Counted from the stretch's first letter, positions 25,771 to 35,382 are shown. The stretch is DNA of 64,000 nucleotides from Sphaerochaeta sp032144095 (GCF_032144095.1 NZ_JAVSNJ010000015.1:3024-67023); one strand, 5' to 3'. Numbers and translations: made by a program. The notes: a model not told the origin generated them from the letters alone.

Positions 25771-27225
25771 TCAGATAGCCTGTGGTAGCAACAGGTACCA
25801 TGAAGCCATGACCTTCTCCACCATGCGAAGCTGCAACTTCCTGGCAGATCCATATGCTTTCTCATACTTGTTCCTGAGTTCAGTAAGGGAGGCAAGGGCA
25901 GAAGGGGTTATCAAGGCCTGTTCATACGCCTTACCCAACTCAATGGCCTGGCCTTGCAAGGTCTTGTACCTCTCTGCAAGGGTTTGCACGCTTGCAACCA
26001 GGTGTTCCAGCTTGGGAGTGACCTTCTGTCTCTCCGCCACCCAATATCCGGTCGAAAGCTCCGAGACCAGGGCGGCGACAGGGACGATCTTGTCAACCCT
26101 GTAGGCATTGGTCCCGGCAAATACGAATCCACCCTGCAGGACCCCTCTTCGGGCATTGTTCAGGGCGATGGAGATGCAGTAGTTCGCATCCTGTGCCTTG
26201 CATGTGGCAAGACACTTCCATGCACAGGTAAAGGCTGGGCGGATGCCTGCCTCACTGTCGGTTATGAACTTGTTGCGGATGGCACGCCCTGGCATCCCGA
26301 CAGGGCTCTTGATGATGCCGATATCCTCTTGCTTGCAGGCTACATAGGCCTCCTTGAAACGGATGTCCGCATCACACTCGTCGGTTGCGACGAAACGAGT
26401 GGCCATCTGGACACCCTGGGCTCCCAGGTGGAGCACCTTGTAGATGTCCTCCCCCGTATAGACGCCGCCACCTGCGATGAGGGGGATGTCACGAAAGAAC
26501 TCCTTGCCAAAGGGGATGAGGACCTCTGCAATTCCAGGTACGATGGCTTCCAGCTGATAGGCTGGGTCTTCCAGCTGCTCTTCGGTGAACCCGAGGTGTC
26601 CACCTGCCTTGGGTCCTTCGAATACCACGGCATCGGGGACGTCGTTGTAGATCTTCTTCCACATCTTGAAGATCATCTCCGTAGCACGGGCAGAGCTTAC
26701 GATCGGGGCGATCTTTACCCCATTCTTCCTGATCTTCTCTACAGGAAGGCCCTTGATGGGAAGCCCTGCTCCCATGAAGACGATGTCGACCTTCTCCTCG
26801 ATGGCTACATCGAGCAGCTGGTGAAAGTCATTGACGGCAACCATGATGTTGACCCCAATGATACCTTTGGTCATCTCCCTGGCCTTGCGGATCTCCCGGC
26901 GGAAGGCCCGGAGGTTGGCTTCGCTGCCATCCTGGTAGTAGTCCTTCTCCAGAAGCCCGATGCCGTTGGCTGCGATGACTCCAATGCCTCCTGCCTCTGC
27001 AACTGTTGAAGCAAGACCGGACAGGGAGATTCCTACACCCATTCCCCCTTGTACGATCGGGGTAGTGGCAACAAGGTTGCCGATCCTCAAGGGCGGCCAG
27101 CTTGGCTTGATCTGCTTCAGCTCTCCCAGAAATGACTGGATGGACTTGAAGGGAAGGGTTTTCGTAATATCGTCAGTAACCTTTTTCAGGGTTCCCAACA
27201 GTTGTTCAAAGTGAGTTGTATTCAT
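25771..27225 (-). CDS. Nitronate monooxygenase/2-nitropropane dioxygenase-like FMN protein
   Basis: A 484-residue protein. The FMN barrel is recognisable from LRIGNLVATTPIVQGGMGVG, ISLSGLASTVAEAGGIGVIA, VFEGPKAGGHLGFTEEQLED and DIPLIAGGGVYTGEDIYKVL, with GAQGVQMATRFVATDECDAD. These are shared by nitronate monooxygenases and FabK-type enoyl reductases. It is about 130 residues longer than the core family, with an N-terminal leader and a C-terminal region (after about residue 370) that is cysteine-containing and then helical. The start at 27225 follows GAGGAAC. It stands alone between genes of opposite orientation. The FabK role is less likely because no fatty-acid gene is near. Confidence 0.82.
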   Translation of the reverse strand: MNTTHFEQLLGTLKKVTDDITKTLPFKSIQSFLGELKQIKPSWPPLRIGNLVATTPIVQGGMGVGISLSGLASTVAEAGGIGVIAANGIGLLEKDYYQDGSEANLRAFRREIRKAREMTKGIIGVNIMVAVNDFHQLLDVAIEEKVDIVFMGAGLPIKGLPVEKIRKNGVKIAPIVSSARATEMIFKMWKKIYNDVPDAVVFEGPKAGGHLGFTEEQLEDPAYQLEAIVPGIAEVLIPFGKEFFRDIPLIAGGGVYTGEDIYKVLHLGAQGVQMATRFVATDECDADIRFKEAYVACKQEDIGIIKSPVGMPGRAIRNKFITDSEAGIRPAFTCAWKCLATCKAQDANYCISIALNNARRGVLQGGFVFAGTNAYRVDKIVPVAALVSELSTGYWVAERQKVTPKLEHLVASVQTLAERYKTLQGQAIELGKAYEQALITPSALASLTELRNKYEKAYGSARKLQLRMVEKVMASWYLLLPQAI

Positions 27226-27455
27226 GTACTGTTCCTCATGAGTGAAAGGAGTGAGATAGTTTGAATTTAATTTAACACAATTACAAATAATGTAATAGTG
27301 TTGAATACATGAGTTTCTTCTCCAACCTCCACCCATGGGCTACCTATTCTGCCTGAGAGTGGAGGCCAAAAGAAACTTGTACCAGAATTTTGGGACGTGA
27401 GGGAGGATTATGCCCTATGAGATACCGTTTTTCCTACTGTTTTACTTTGGGTAGA

Positions 27456-27492
27456 CAAAAAGGACCGGTCCTCCTTGGTAGGAAAACCGGTC
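27456..27492 (-). terminator. Terminator of the amidohydrolase gene
   Basis: In the minus-strand RNA a stem of about 13 pairs with G-U wobble (arms near 27463-27475 and 27480-27492) is followed by five U residues (27457-27461). It lies just beyond the stop at 27520. Confidence 0.75.
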
Positions 27493-27519
27493 GTATCAGG
27501 AAACTAGAGGCACTGAGCC

Positions 27520-28794
27520 TCAGCGCTCTGCCTGAGGGAAGAGCCTGTTTACCAGTTCGGCATAGGAGTTGAGTATTTCCTGCTCATCGATGGTCACGAA
27601 CAGCTTGTTCCTCAATACCCACTTGCCTCCGATCATGACGTGGGTAATCATCTCGGCTCTGGCGAAGGTGAGCAGGTTGTGTGTTGCGTTGGAGAAATCA
27701 AGGGTGTCTATCAGAGGGGAGACGGCATCATAGGCGTTGAGGAAGAGCAGGTCGGCCCCACTGCCCACCTCGATGGTTCCCTGATACCCTGTCTCACCGG
27801 CGAATACTTCTGCATTGCGTGTAGCCATGTCAACGACGGTGCGGGCATCATACAGGTTTGGTTTCATCCCCTGCTTCAGCTCCCCATAGGTGGCCCTCAT
27901 GGTTTCCCAGAAGTCATGGCTGAGATAGTCGGTTCCCAGGGTGATATTGATCTGCTGCTGGAGCATCGACCCGATGTTCATGTTCCCTGCTCCGCTATGG
28001 GTGTTGGAGATAGGGCAGTGCACGACGTTGGCCTTGTATTGTGCAAGGAGCTTGATGTCCTCCTCACTTGCTTCGATGCAGTGGAAGAGGATGGATTTCT
28101 TGTTGAGCATATGCTTCTTTGCAAGCAGCTCAATGGTAGACATCCCAAATTTCTTCTCGATCTGCGCCCTTCTCCATGAGGTTTCCAGACAGTGGGTCAT
28201 CAGGAAGGGACGCTCCTGCAAACAGAGTTGCCGTACCTCCTCCAGTATCTCAGGAGTAAGGTCCTCCTCTTCCGGGAGGTGGATGCCATGGCTTATGGTC
28301 GCAGTGGGTGCTGGATTGGTTGGGTACTCCTCATAGAAGTCGACCAGGGCCTTCAGCCCTATCTGTTGGGCACACTCCTGAAGGATTGCTGAGGAGTTGT
28401 CAGCCTGTCCAGTCTCCACGATGAAGGCGATTCCCTGGCGTATGTGCTGCATGTATGCATAGAGCACAAGGGTCTTGAATTCAGGTTTTCCCACTGCGTT
28501 GTCTATGTACTTGATAAGTTTCTGCTGCAGCCTGCCTTGTGCTGAATCATCGTACCAGGAGGCTAGGGGCATATCGCGGAACAATCCCCTCAAAAGGGTG
28601 TCTGGGGTGTGGACATGGCAGTCCGCGAGGGCAGGGGCTACGATGAAGGAAGAGCAATCGATGATGCGTTCCTTATCCTCCGGTTCCAGGGTTTCCTGGA
28701 TCTGGCTGATGACAGAGCCTGACACCCTGATATCTTGGGTGTAAAGACGGTGGTCTGGTCCTAGATAGGTAGCATTCTTGAGTATCATATCCAT
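27520..28794 (-). CDS. Amidohydrolase of the chlorohydrolase/deaminase family (possible guanine or related deaminase)
   Basis: A 424-residue metal-dependent hydrolase of the ATZ/TRZ-SsnA type. Metal ligands are seen in VAPALADCHVHTPDTLLRGL (HxH), MTHCLETSWRRAQIE, SILFHCIEASEEDIKLLAQY and the Asp of TLGTDYLSHDFWETM. The N-terminal composite beta domain begins MDMILKNATYLGPDHRLYTQ. The gene is in the same direction as the molybdenum hydroxylase and BMP-type ABC genes further right, so a purine deamination step is a reasonable inference. Adenosylhomocysteine- or melamine-type deaminases cannot be excluded. ATG 28794 has a weak ribosome site and ATG 28788 is an alternative. Confidence 0.85.
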   Translation of the reverse strand: MDMILKNATYLGPDHRLYTQDIRVSGSVISQIQETLEPEDKERIIDCSSFIVAPALADCHVHTPDTLLRGLFRDMPLASWYDDSAQGRLQQKLIKYIDNAVGKPEFKTLVLYAYMQHIRQGIAFIVETGQADNSSAILQECAQQIGLKALVDFYEEYPTNPAPTATISHGIHLPEEEDLTPEILEEVRQLCLQERPFLMTHCLETSWRRAQIEKKFGMSTIELLAKKHMLNKKSILFHCIEASEEDIKLLAQYKANVVHCPISNTHSGAGNMNIGSMLQQQINITLGTDYLSHDFWETMRATYGELKQGMKPNLYDARTVVDMATRNAEVFAGETGYQGTIEVGSGADLLFLNAYDAVSPLIDTLDFSNATHNLLTFARAEMITHVMIGGKWVLRNKLFVTIDEQEILNSYAELVNRLFPQAER

Positions 28795-28904
28795 AGCATA
28801 TCATGGTTTGTGGCTAAACCCAATGGGCAAATCGGCTGTAGGGCTTACTTGGTCGATGTGGTATGTAGGGAAGGTTGGTTTGGCAGGGGCCATAGTCAGA
28901 TTTT

Positions 28905-28976
28905 GAAAGTTTTCCGTCTATAGGATAAAAAAGAATGTTATTTACTATTTTATTCGTCCATAGTCGAAAAACTTTT
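28905..28976. repeat. Hairpin direct repeat, copy A (before the DUF4143 ATPase gene)
   Basis: A 72-bp element with near-identical ends to 30315-30385. It starts GAAAGTTTTCCGTCTATAG and ends with TTCGTCCATAGTCGAAAAAC plus TTTT. The two ends are imperfect inverted repeats of each other (AAAGTTTTYCGNCTATRG), so each copy can fold into a long hairpin. The centre differs between copies. Its right end overlaps the -35 box of the ATPase gene. Confidence 0.8.
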
Positions 28977-29002
28977 ACAAATAGTGATTTATCCAGTACA
29001 CT
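28974..29002 (+). promoter_or_regulatory. Promoter of the DUF4143 ATPase gene
   Basis: TTTACA (28974-28979) and TACACT (28997-29002) are 17 bp apart, 20 bp before ATG 29023. The -35 box is partly supplied by the end of hairpin repeat A. Confidence 0.55.
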
Positions 29003-29022
29003 ATGTTCCAATGAGGTGATTC

Positions 29023-30237
29023 ATGCTGGAGAAAAGAGATGTGTATTTGTTTCAGCTTATCAAGTTCAAAGATAAGCCCTTGATCAAGGTGCTATCAGGG
29101 ATGCGTCGATGTGGGAAATCATCTCTGCTTATTCTCTTTGAATCGTACCTGCTTGCGAATGCAGTAGCTCCGGACCACATTATTAGGATGAATTTTGAAT
29201 CTTTGGAGTATGATGACCTTACATCGTACAAGCAATTATATGCATATCTCCAAAAGAAAATCGCAAAGGACAAAGGGACGTACTATCTGCTTCTTGATGA
29301 GATACAGCAGGTTGAATCATGGGAGCGGGTGGTAAACTCACTCCAAGTTGATTATCCCGTGGATATGTATCTGACAGGGTCGAATGCGTATCTGCTATCG
29401 TCAGAACTCTCGACCCTACTGGCAGGTAGGTATGTAGAGATTCCCATGCAACCACTCTCATTCAAGGAGTATCTTGATTTTGTTGGCCATGAAGGGTCAG
29501 TTTCCCTCTCTGATCGTTTTACCGACTATTTGACATACGGGGGCCTTCCCACAGTAATTCAGCTGATGGATCAAAAGGAAACCATCAACGCCTTTCTTTC
29601 AGGGGTCGTCAATACTGTGATCCTCAAGGATGTTGTGCAGCGCAATCAAGTTCGCGACCCTGCTCTTTTGGAGAGCCTGCTCAAGTATATTGCAGCAAAT
29701 ATAGGAAACATTGTATCAACAAAAAAGATAGCGGATTATCTGAACTCCAGCGGAAGAAAAACCACCAGTGATACCATCGACAACTATCTGGGCATGCTGG
29801 AGAGTGCATACATTATTCATCGTGCAAACCGGTATGATCTCAAGGGAAAACTATTTCTGAAGACTTTCGAAAAGTACTATATTGCCGATTTGGGTATCCG
29901 TAACCAGCTTGTCGGCTCGAGGAATACCGATTATGGCCAGATTCTTGAAAATATAGTTTTCATGGAGCTCAAACACAGGCAGTACACTGTCAGTATTGGA
30001 AAAGTGGGCACCCTTGAAGTTGATTTTATCGCCATTCGCCCTGGTAGGAAAATCTACATACAAGTATCAGCAACGATTTTAGACGATACGACAAGAGAAC
30101 GGGAGTTGCGGCCGCTTCTTGCAATCGAAGACCAATATGACAAGATGATACTCACCATGGATTACACTTTTTCCAAGGACTTTGAAGGTATCAAGGTTGT
30201 CAATATCTTGGATTTTTTGCTTGATGACGAGACATAG
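29023..30237 (+). CDS. AAA ATPase with DUF4143 C-terminal domain
   Basis: A 404-residue ATPase of unknown role. The Walker A motif is SGMRRCGKSSLL (about residues 26-37). Walker B is YYLLLDEIQQVESWERV, and a sensor-like YLTGSNAYLLSSELSTLLAG follows. The second half is the DUF4143 domain, with TIDNYLGMLESAYIIHRANR, YYIADLGIRNQL and a terminal nuclease-like VDFIAIRPGRKIYIQV, in which Asp and Gln/Lys-like residues resemble a degenerate PD-(D/E)XK core. GAGGTGATTC precedes the ATG. The family is common in anaerobes and often present in many copies. This gene opposes its neighbours and is flanked by two hairpin direct repeats, suggesting an inserted cassette. Confidence 0.88.
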   Translation: MLEKRDVYLFQLIKFKDKPLIKVLSGMRRCGKSSLLILFESYLLANAVAPDHIIRMNFESLEYDDLTSYKQLYAYLQKKIAKDKGTYYLLLDEIQQVESWERVVNSLQVDYPVDMYLTGSNAYLLSSELSTLLAGRYVEIPMQPLSFKEYLDFVGHEGSVSLSDRFTDYLTYGGLPTVIQLMDQKETINAFLSGVVNTVILKDVVQRNQVRDPALLESLLKYIAANIGNIVSTKKIADYLNSSGRKTTSDTIDNYLGMLESAYIIHRANRYDLKGKLFLKTFEKYYIADLGIRNQLVGSRNTDYGQILENIVFMELKHRQYTVSIGKVGTLEVDFIAIRPGRKIYIQVSATILDDTTRERELRPLLAIEDQYDKMILTMDYTFSKDFEGIKVVNILDFLLDDET

Positions 30238-30314
30238 TTCCTAGGGTTGTATGACAATGTCCAAAGGATTTCTGGTTTTGTCTGTATGAATCCTGAAACC
30301 GTACCCAAGAGGCA

Positions 30315-30385
30315 GAAAGTTTTCCGTCTATAGACGGAAAAAACTAAAATTCTATAGTTTATTCGTCCATAGTCGAAAAACTTTT
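30315..30385. repeat. Hairpin direct repeat, copy B (after the DUF4143 ATPase gene)
   Basis: A 71-bp element in the same orientation as 28905-28976. The first 19 bases are identical, and so are the last 28 or so. It contains the perfect palindrome CCGTCTATAGACGG, which copy A lacks. It begins 78 bp after the ATPase stop codon. Confidence 0.8.
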
Positions 30386-30477
30386 GAGGAGTTGCAGCAA
30401 GCCTGTTTCGAAAACTGGGGTTAAATGAACAGGAGGTCACAGGTTGGCCTCCTTGGATATCCTTTTCTTCTTTCTGG

Positions 30478-33060
30478 CTAGCCTTTCTTTGGCTTCTTGT
30501 AGGCAGTGTCTGCCAGGGGTAGGGATGTCCTGAACTTCCCATCCAGACGGTAGTAGGCATTCTGGCAGGCTGGGGCTGTAGGGATGGTGCAAAGCTCTCC
30601 CACTCCCTTCACCCCATATGCCAGGGAGTTCTTCTTGGGTCCCTGGACCAGTTTTACCTCTATGTCGGGCACATCGGTCGACCTGAGCAGGCCCAGGGTC
30701 CCATACTTTACCTTCAACTGCCCATCCTCGATGGGGAAGTCCTCAGTGAGCCCAAAGCCCAATCCCATGACGACCCCGCCTTCGATCTGGCCGGTGAGGG
30801 CCTGGTGGTTTACCACCTGCCCTACATCACAGGCTGCCACGACCCTCTCCAGCTTTCCTTTTTCATCGAGTATGACGACCTGGGCAGAGTAGCTATAGGC
30901 AACATGGCTTACAGGGTTCTGCTTCTTTGAGTGGATGGGGTCTGTCACACTGGTGTATTCACCAAAGAATTCCTGGCCTTCAAGTTCGTTGAGGGTGGCA
31001 CCCTTGAGCGCCTCCTTGAGCTTGAGTGCGGCCCGGCGTACAGCTTCTCCGGTAAAGACAGTCTGCCTGGAGGCCGTGCTGGTCCCTGAGTCTGGGGTGC
31101 GCCTTGTATCGGGGTCCTCGACGACAACATCATTCGAGTTGAGCGAGCAGGTCTGGCCAAGCATCTGGATACAGACAGTGGCAACCCCCTGGCCCATGCA
31201 GGCTGCACTGGTACGGATGTGTACCTTCCCCCCTTCGACCGAGAGTATGCATCGCCCGGTATCGGGGACACCGACACCGACTCCGCTATTCTTGAAGGCA
31301 CAGCCGATACCGGCGTAGGGGGAGGAGTAGAAGGCATCCTTGACCGCCTCAAGGCATTCGATGATGCCGGTATCATCCTGAGCTATCTGGCCATTGGGCA
31401 TGATGTCCCCCGGCTTGAGGGCGTTGAGCATCCTGAACTGCCAGTAGTCCATTCCCAGCTCATCGGCCAAAAGATTCATGTTTGACTCTACGGCGAAGCA
31501 GCTCTGGGTCACCCCAAAGCCCCTGAAGGCTCCTGCTGGCACAAGGTTGGTGTAGATAGCCTTTCCCAGTACCTCGAAGTTCTGGAAGTTGTAGGGACCG
31601 GATGCATGGGTGCAGGCCCTCTGCAGGACAGGCCCTCCCAGCGAGGCGTAGGCCCCGGTATTTGCAAGGATGACAGCCTTCATGGCTGTGATGCGTCCAT
31701 GTTCGTCGCAGGCTGTTATGAGATCGATATCCATCGGGTGACGCTTGGGGTGAACAGCCAGGCTCTCCTGGCGGCTGAGCTTGACCTTGACCGGCCGCTT
31801 GAGCAGCCATGCGAGCAAGGCAGCATGGTGCTGGACGCTCATGTCTTCCTTTCCCCCGAATCCACCGCCTACCAGCATGCTGTGGCAGTGGACCTTTTCA
31901 GGAGGAAGCTTGAGCATGCGGCAGATCTCATGCTGTTCGTCATAGATCGACTGGCCCGAGGTGTGGACAAGTACCCCGTCCTCCCCCTCCGGAAGGGCCA
32001 CCGCACACTCAGGTTCCATGAAGGCATGTTCAGTATAGGGGGTGGAGTAGCTTCGCCTGATGACATGCTTGCTCTCCTTGATCGCCCTGTCTGCGTCCCC
32101 GCGGACGATGTGCTCGATGGAGAGGATGTTGCCGTTTGCATGGATGGATGGGGCATCGGCCTTGAGGGCCTCCTCCATGGTAAGGACTGGCTTGAGCACC
32201 TCATAGGATACCTCTACCAGCTCTGCTATCTCATCGAGGGTCTCGCTCTTTTGGGAAACGACCAGGCAGAGGGAGTCGCCGGTATACCGGGTGATTCCCC
32301 CGATGGGGATGAGCACATCCCAGTCCTGGCTCAGATGCCCGATGATATTTTCCGGCACCTCCTCGCTGGTCACTATCCTGACAAAGTCAGGGTGCGCCTC
32401 GGCCTTGGAGGAATCGATACCCAGCACACGGGCCCTGGGAAAGGCTGACCGTACGGCCTTGGCATAGAGCATGCCTTCAAGGCGGATGTCATCGGCATAG
32501 AGGCCCTGCCCCAATGCTTTTGGAATGGCGTCGACCCGGCGGTAACGCTTGTCCAGGGCGGGTTCCTCGGTTTCGTTGGGGACTGGCTTGCCTTCCCTCA
32601 AGAATTCGGCAGCCTTGAGGATTGCCTCCTCGATTTTCTTGTATCCGGTACAGCGGCAGATATTCCCTTTGATCGCAACCCTGACCATCTCCAGGGTAGG
32701 GTTGGGTTCGACATCTATCAGGCTTTTTGCACTTATGATCATGCCTGGGGTGCAGTAGCCACACTGCACAGCACCAGCTTCGGCGAAGCAGTAGGAGTAT
32801 ACCTCCTGTTCCCGCTCGCTCAACCCCTCGATGGTGGTGATGGACTTGCCTTCCAGCTTGGAGAGGCTGAAGGTACAGGCCTTGGTCTTCTTGCCATCGA
32901 TGAGGACGGTACAGGTACCGCATACACCCTCACTGCAACCATCCTTGGTTCCCGTAAGGTTCAGGTCCTCCCGAAGGAAGCGAAGCAATTTCTTGTCCTC
33001 GCCCTGGTAGGTGATCGATTTTCCGTTTACTTTGAATGCATACACAGCTTTGCTCTCCAT
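30478..33060 (-). CDS. Xanthine-dehydrogenase-type molybdenum hydroxylase, [2Fe-2S] and Mo subunits fused
   Basis: An 860-residue fusion. Residues about 1-160 are the small iron-sulfur subunit, with cysteines in GCSEGVCGTCTVL, QCGYCTPGM and ICRCTGY for two [2Fe-2S] clusters. From about 175 onward is the large molybdopterin subunit, with MLVGGGFGGKEDM, AFRGFGVTQ and the catalytic Glu in GVKGVGELCTIPTAPA. The FAD subunit of classical xanthine dehydrogenase is absent here and nearby. The fusion matches what I know of selenium-dependent-type purine hydroxylases in anaerobes. The start at 33060 is chosen by homology (MESKAVYAFKVNGKSI); its ribosome site is poor, and in-frame ATGs at 33120 and 33144 exist. 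BMP-type transporter genes upstream suggest purine use. Confidence 0.9.
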   Translation of the reverse strand: MESKAVYAFKVNGKSITYQGEDKKLLRFLREDLNLTGTKDGCSEGVCGTCTVLIDGKKTKACTFSLSKLEGKSITTIEGLSEREQEVYSYCFAEAGAVQCGYCTPGMIISAKSLIDVEPNPTLEMVRVAIKGNICRCTGYKKIEEAILKAAEFLREGKPVPNETEEPALDKRYRRVDAIPKALGQGLYADDIRLEGMLYAKAVRSAFPRARVLGIDSSKAEAHPDFVRIVTSEEVPENIIGHLSQDWDVLIPIGGITRYTGDSLCLVVSQKSETLDEIAELVEVSYEVLKPVLTMEEALKADAPSIHANGNILSIEHIVRGDADRAIKESKHVIRRSYSTPYTEHAFMEPECAVALPEGEDGVLVHTSGQSIYDEQHEICRMLKLPPEKVHCHSMLVGGGFGGKEDMSVQHHAALLAWLLKRPVKVKLSRQESLAVHPKRHPMDIDLITACDEHGRITAMKAVILANTGAYASLGGPVLQRACTHASGPYNFQNFEVLGKAIYTNLVPAGAFRGFGVTQSCFAVESNMNLLADELGMDYWQFRMLNALKPGDIMPNGQIAQDDTGIIECLEAVKDAFYSSPYAGIGCAFKNSGVGVGVPDTGRCILSVEGGKVHIRTSAACMGQGVATVCIQMLGQTCSLNSNDVVVEDPDTRRTPDSGTSTASRQTVFTGEAVRRAALKLKEALKGATLNELEGQEFFGEYTSVTDPIHSKKQNPVSHVAYSYSAQVVILDEKGKLERVVAACDVGQVVNHQALTGQIEGGVVMGLGFGLTEDFPIEDGQLKVKYGTLGLLRSTDVPDIEVKLVQGPKKNSLAYGVKGVGELCTIPTAPACQNAYYRLDGKFRTSLPLADTAYKKPKKG

Positions 33061-33279
33061 GGTATCTGGGGCGGGAATGTATCCGGCCCCAACGTTTTCA
33101 GCTCGGTTGGAAAGGAACATGTTGTAGCCGCTTAGCCTCGGCATCCTGGTCGAATGCGTCGGTCTGTGATGCTATACTTCGTCAGTCTCTCTGTAATAGT
33201 GCAGTTCGTCAAGCTGTTGTTGCATAGATAGTTAATCTGTTGCAATCCTCGTTGCGGACTGTCTGGTGAGTATCGTACC

Positions 33280-33329
33280 CAAGGGAAAAAACAGGAAATT
33301 GCAACACAATCCCCTGTTTTTGGCCCTTG
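33280..33329 (-). terminator. Hairpin between the ABC permease gene and the molybdenum hydroxylase gene
   Basis: AAAACAGG (33288-33295) pairs with CCTGTTTT (33313-33320), with outer pairing of AAGGG and CCCTT. A T run follows on the minus strand. The loop is large (17 nt), so it is a modest terminator or attenuator. Confidence 0.45.
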
Positions 33330-33334
33330 GTTGT

Positions 33335-34279
33335 CTACGTCCGTTTTTCCCGGTTGAAGGGCTGGCCCAGGGCTGTGGGTCCCAGCAGTTGGCTTTCACG
33401 GCTGAATGCCAGGACAACAATGACCATCACATAGGGCAGCATTACTGCAAACTCATAGGGGAAGTTTATCCCCTGCCCCTGGATCGCAAGCTGCAAGGCC
33501 TGGGCAAAGCTGAAGAGCAGTGCCCCTCCCATGATCTTCACAGGATTCCAGTGGCCGAAGTAGACCAGGGCAACGGCGATGAAGCCACGGCCTGCGATGA
33601 TCCCGTCACTGAACATCTTTGCCTGACAGAGGCTGAGGTAGGCACCGGCCAAACCGGCCAGGGCACCTCCGACGGCAAGGGCCTGGAAGCGAACCTTGTT
33701 TACCTGGATCCCAATCGAGTCGGCCGCCCTAGGGTTGGTTCCTACGGCGCGTACCTTCAGGCCCCAGGGGGTCTTGAACAGGATGTACCAGGCAACAGGG
33801 ACAAACAGGAAGGCCAGATAGACCAGGACGTTGTGTGAGAAGAAAATAGGTCCCAGGATGGGAATCTTGGAGAGCAGGGGGATATTGAAGCTGTCGATGC
33901 CAGGGACTGACTGGGTTCCTCCGATGAAGTGGCGAAAGAGGGTTCCGGCCGTGCCGACGCCGAACATCTGTAGCCCGATGCCCGCGATGCCCTGGGGGGC
34001 ACGGAAGGAGACAACCACAAAACCGAAGAGCAGCCCAAAGAGGGCTCCCACTATCATGGCGACGGCCAGGCCTACAAAGTTGTAGATTCCCGGGGTGGGG
34101 CCACCATGGCCGACACTGTAGGGGATGAGCATGCCCAGGAAAGCTCCCATGGCCATGATGCCTTCACAACCAAGGTTGAAGATACCCGCCCTCTGGTTGA
34201 ACATCTCCCCAAGGGAAGCTATCAGGAGGGCTACTGAGAAAGGAATGGCCAATGAAAGGATATTTTCTATGAAGTTCAT
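33335..34279 (-). CDS. BMP-type nucleoside/purine ABC transporter permease 2
   Basis: A 314-residue membrane protein of the branched-chain/nucleoside permease class (YufQ-like). It starts MNFIENILSLAIPFSVALLI, with SLGEMFNQRAGIFNLGCEGIMAMGA (split here for length) as the family signature and GTNPRAADSIGIQVNKVRFQ plus LAVGGALAGLAGAYLSL as the ATPase-contact region. Its ATG overlaps the stop codon of the first permease by 4 bp. A hairpin follows before the molybdenum hydroxylase gene. Confidence 0.93.
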   Translation of the reverse strand: MNFIENILSLAIPFSVALLIASLGEMFNQRAGIFNLGCEGIMAMGAFLGMLIPYSVGHGGPTPGIYNFVGLAVAMIVGALFGLLFGFVVVSFRAPQGIAGIGLQMFGVGTAGTLFRHFIGGTQSVPGIDSFNIPLLSKIPILGPIFFSHNVLVYLAFLFVPVAWYILFKTPWGLKVRAVGTNPRAADSIGIQVNKVRFQALAVGGALAGLAGAYLSLCQAKMFSDGIIAGRGFIAVALVYFGHWNPVKIMGGALLFSFAQALQLAIQGQGINFPYEFAVMLPYVMVIVVLAFSRESQLLGPTALGQPFNREKRT

Positions 34280-35382
34280 GCTTCCACCTCCTTGGGAGGG
34301 TTGGTCAGTTTCTGATATCTACGCCAGACCTTCTCCATGAGATAGGGGTCTGCCAGAACCATCTTGGTGGAGACGATAACCAGGATGATGATGCCCTGCA
34401 ACACGTTGACCATGTTTGCAGGAACCCCTACCAACCTCTGGGTCATGTCAGCGCCGACGATCAGGAGTCCGAAGAAGAAGGCGGCGGGGATGATGCCAGC
34501 GGGGTGTAGGCCACCGAAGAGGGCCACGACGATTCCACTAAAGCCATAGCCTCCGGTAATGCCCTCGATCGCACGCCTATGGACACCAGCAATCTCTATG
34601 GCACCAGCCATGCCTGCAAAGGCTCCGCTGATGGCCATGGCGATGACCAGATACCAGGTCACGCTGATGCCGCCGTAGCGTGCCGCACGGGCACTTGCCC
34701 CGGCTGCACGCATCTTCATGCCTGTGGATGTCTTCCAGAGCAGGAGGTAGATGATGATGGCCAGGAAAATGGCAAAGAAGATACCTGTATGCAGTCGGGT
34801 CCCCGGGATGAACCGGTCAAGCCAGATGTTCTTGGTCAGGCGCATGGACTGCGGGGTCCCGCTCCCTCCCAGTGTCGATTCAGCAGGGTCGAGCATCGGC
34901 CCGCGCAAGAAGAAGGTGTAGAACTGGGCTGCAATGTAGTTGAGCATGACTGTGGAAAGCAGTTCGCTTACCTGCAGCTTCGCCTTCAGGATCCCCGGGA
35001 TGAAGCCCCAGAAGGCTCCGCACAGGGCCCCGGAGAGCACAGCCATAGGAAGGAGTACCGGCTTGGGAAGGGTTGGGAAGAGCAGGGCAATGGCTGTCGT
35101 GCCCAAAATGCCCATCGCCATCTGGCCCTCAGCACCGATGTTGATGATTCCGCTGCGATAGGCTACGGAAATACCCAGGGCGATGATGGTAAGCGGTATC
35201 GCCCTGATAAGGACCTCTGTGATCTGAAGCGATGTCTTCAGAGGCTCGAAGAGGATTACCATATAGGTCTTGGCTACATCCGCTCCGATGGTCCATAGGA
35301 TGATTGCCCCAAGCAACATTGCTGCCATGATGGCCAGAATGATGATGGAGACCTTGTAGAGTATCTTAAATTTCTTGGTCAT
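34276..35382 (-). CDS. BMP-type nucleoside/purine ABC transporter permease 1
   Basis: A 368-residue permease (YufP-like) with about eight to ten helices. Landmarks are SVAYRSGIINIGAEGQMAMG, GALCGAFWGFIPGILKAKLQ, VSELLSTVMLNYIAAQF, ASARAARYGGISVTWYLVIA and GYGFSGIVVALFGGLHPAGI. It starts within the last codons of the ATPase gene (17-bp overlap) and ends in a 4-bp overlap with permease 2, so the ATPase-permease-permease genes are tightly coupled. Confidence 0.94.
   Translation of the reverse strand: MTKKFKILYKVSIIILAIMAAMLLGAIILWTIGADVAKTYMVILFEPLKTSLQITEVLIRAIPLTIIALGISVAYRSGIINIGAEGQMAMGILGTTAIALLFPTLPKPVLLPMAVLSGALCGAFWGFIPGILKAKLQVSELLSTVMLNYIAAQFYTFFLRGPMLDPAESTLGGSGTPQSMRLTKNIWLDRFIPGTRLHTGIFFAIFLAIIIYLLLWKTSTGMKMRAAGASARAARYGGISVTWYLVIAMAISGAFAGMAGAIEIAGVHRRAIEGITGGYGFSGIVVALFGGLHPAGIIPAAFFFGLLIVGADMTQRLVGVPANMVNVLQGIIILVIVSTKMVLADPYLMEKVWRRYQKLTNPPKEVEA

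Noticed and set aside
25954..27009. A 351-codon open frame on the plus strand
   Set aside because: Shadow of the nitronate-monooxygenase-like gene on the opposite strand.
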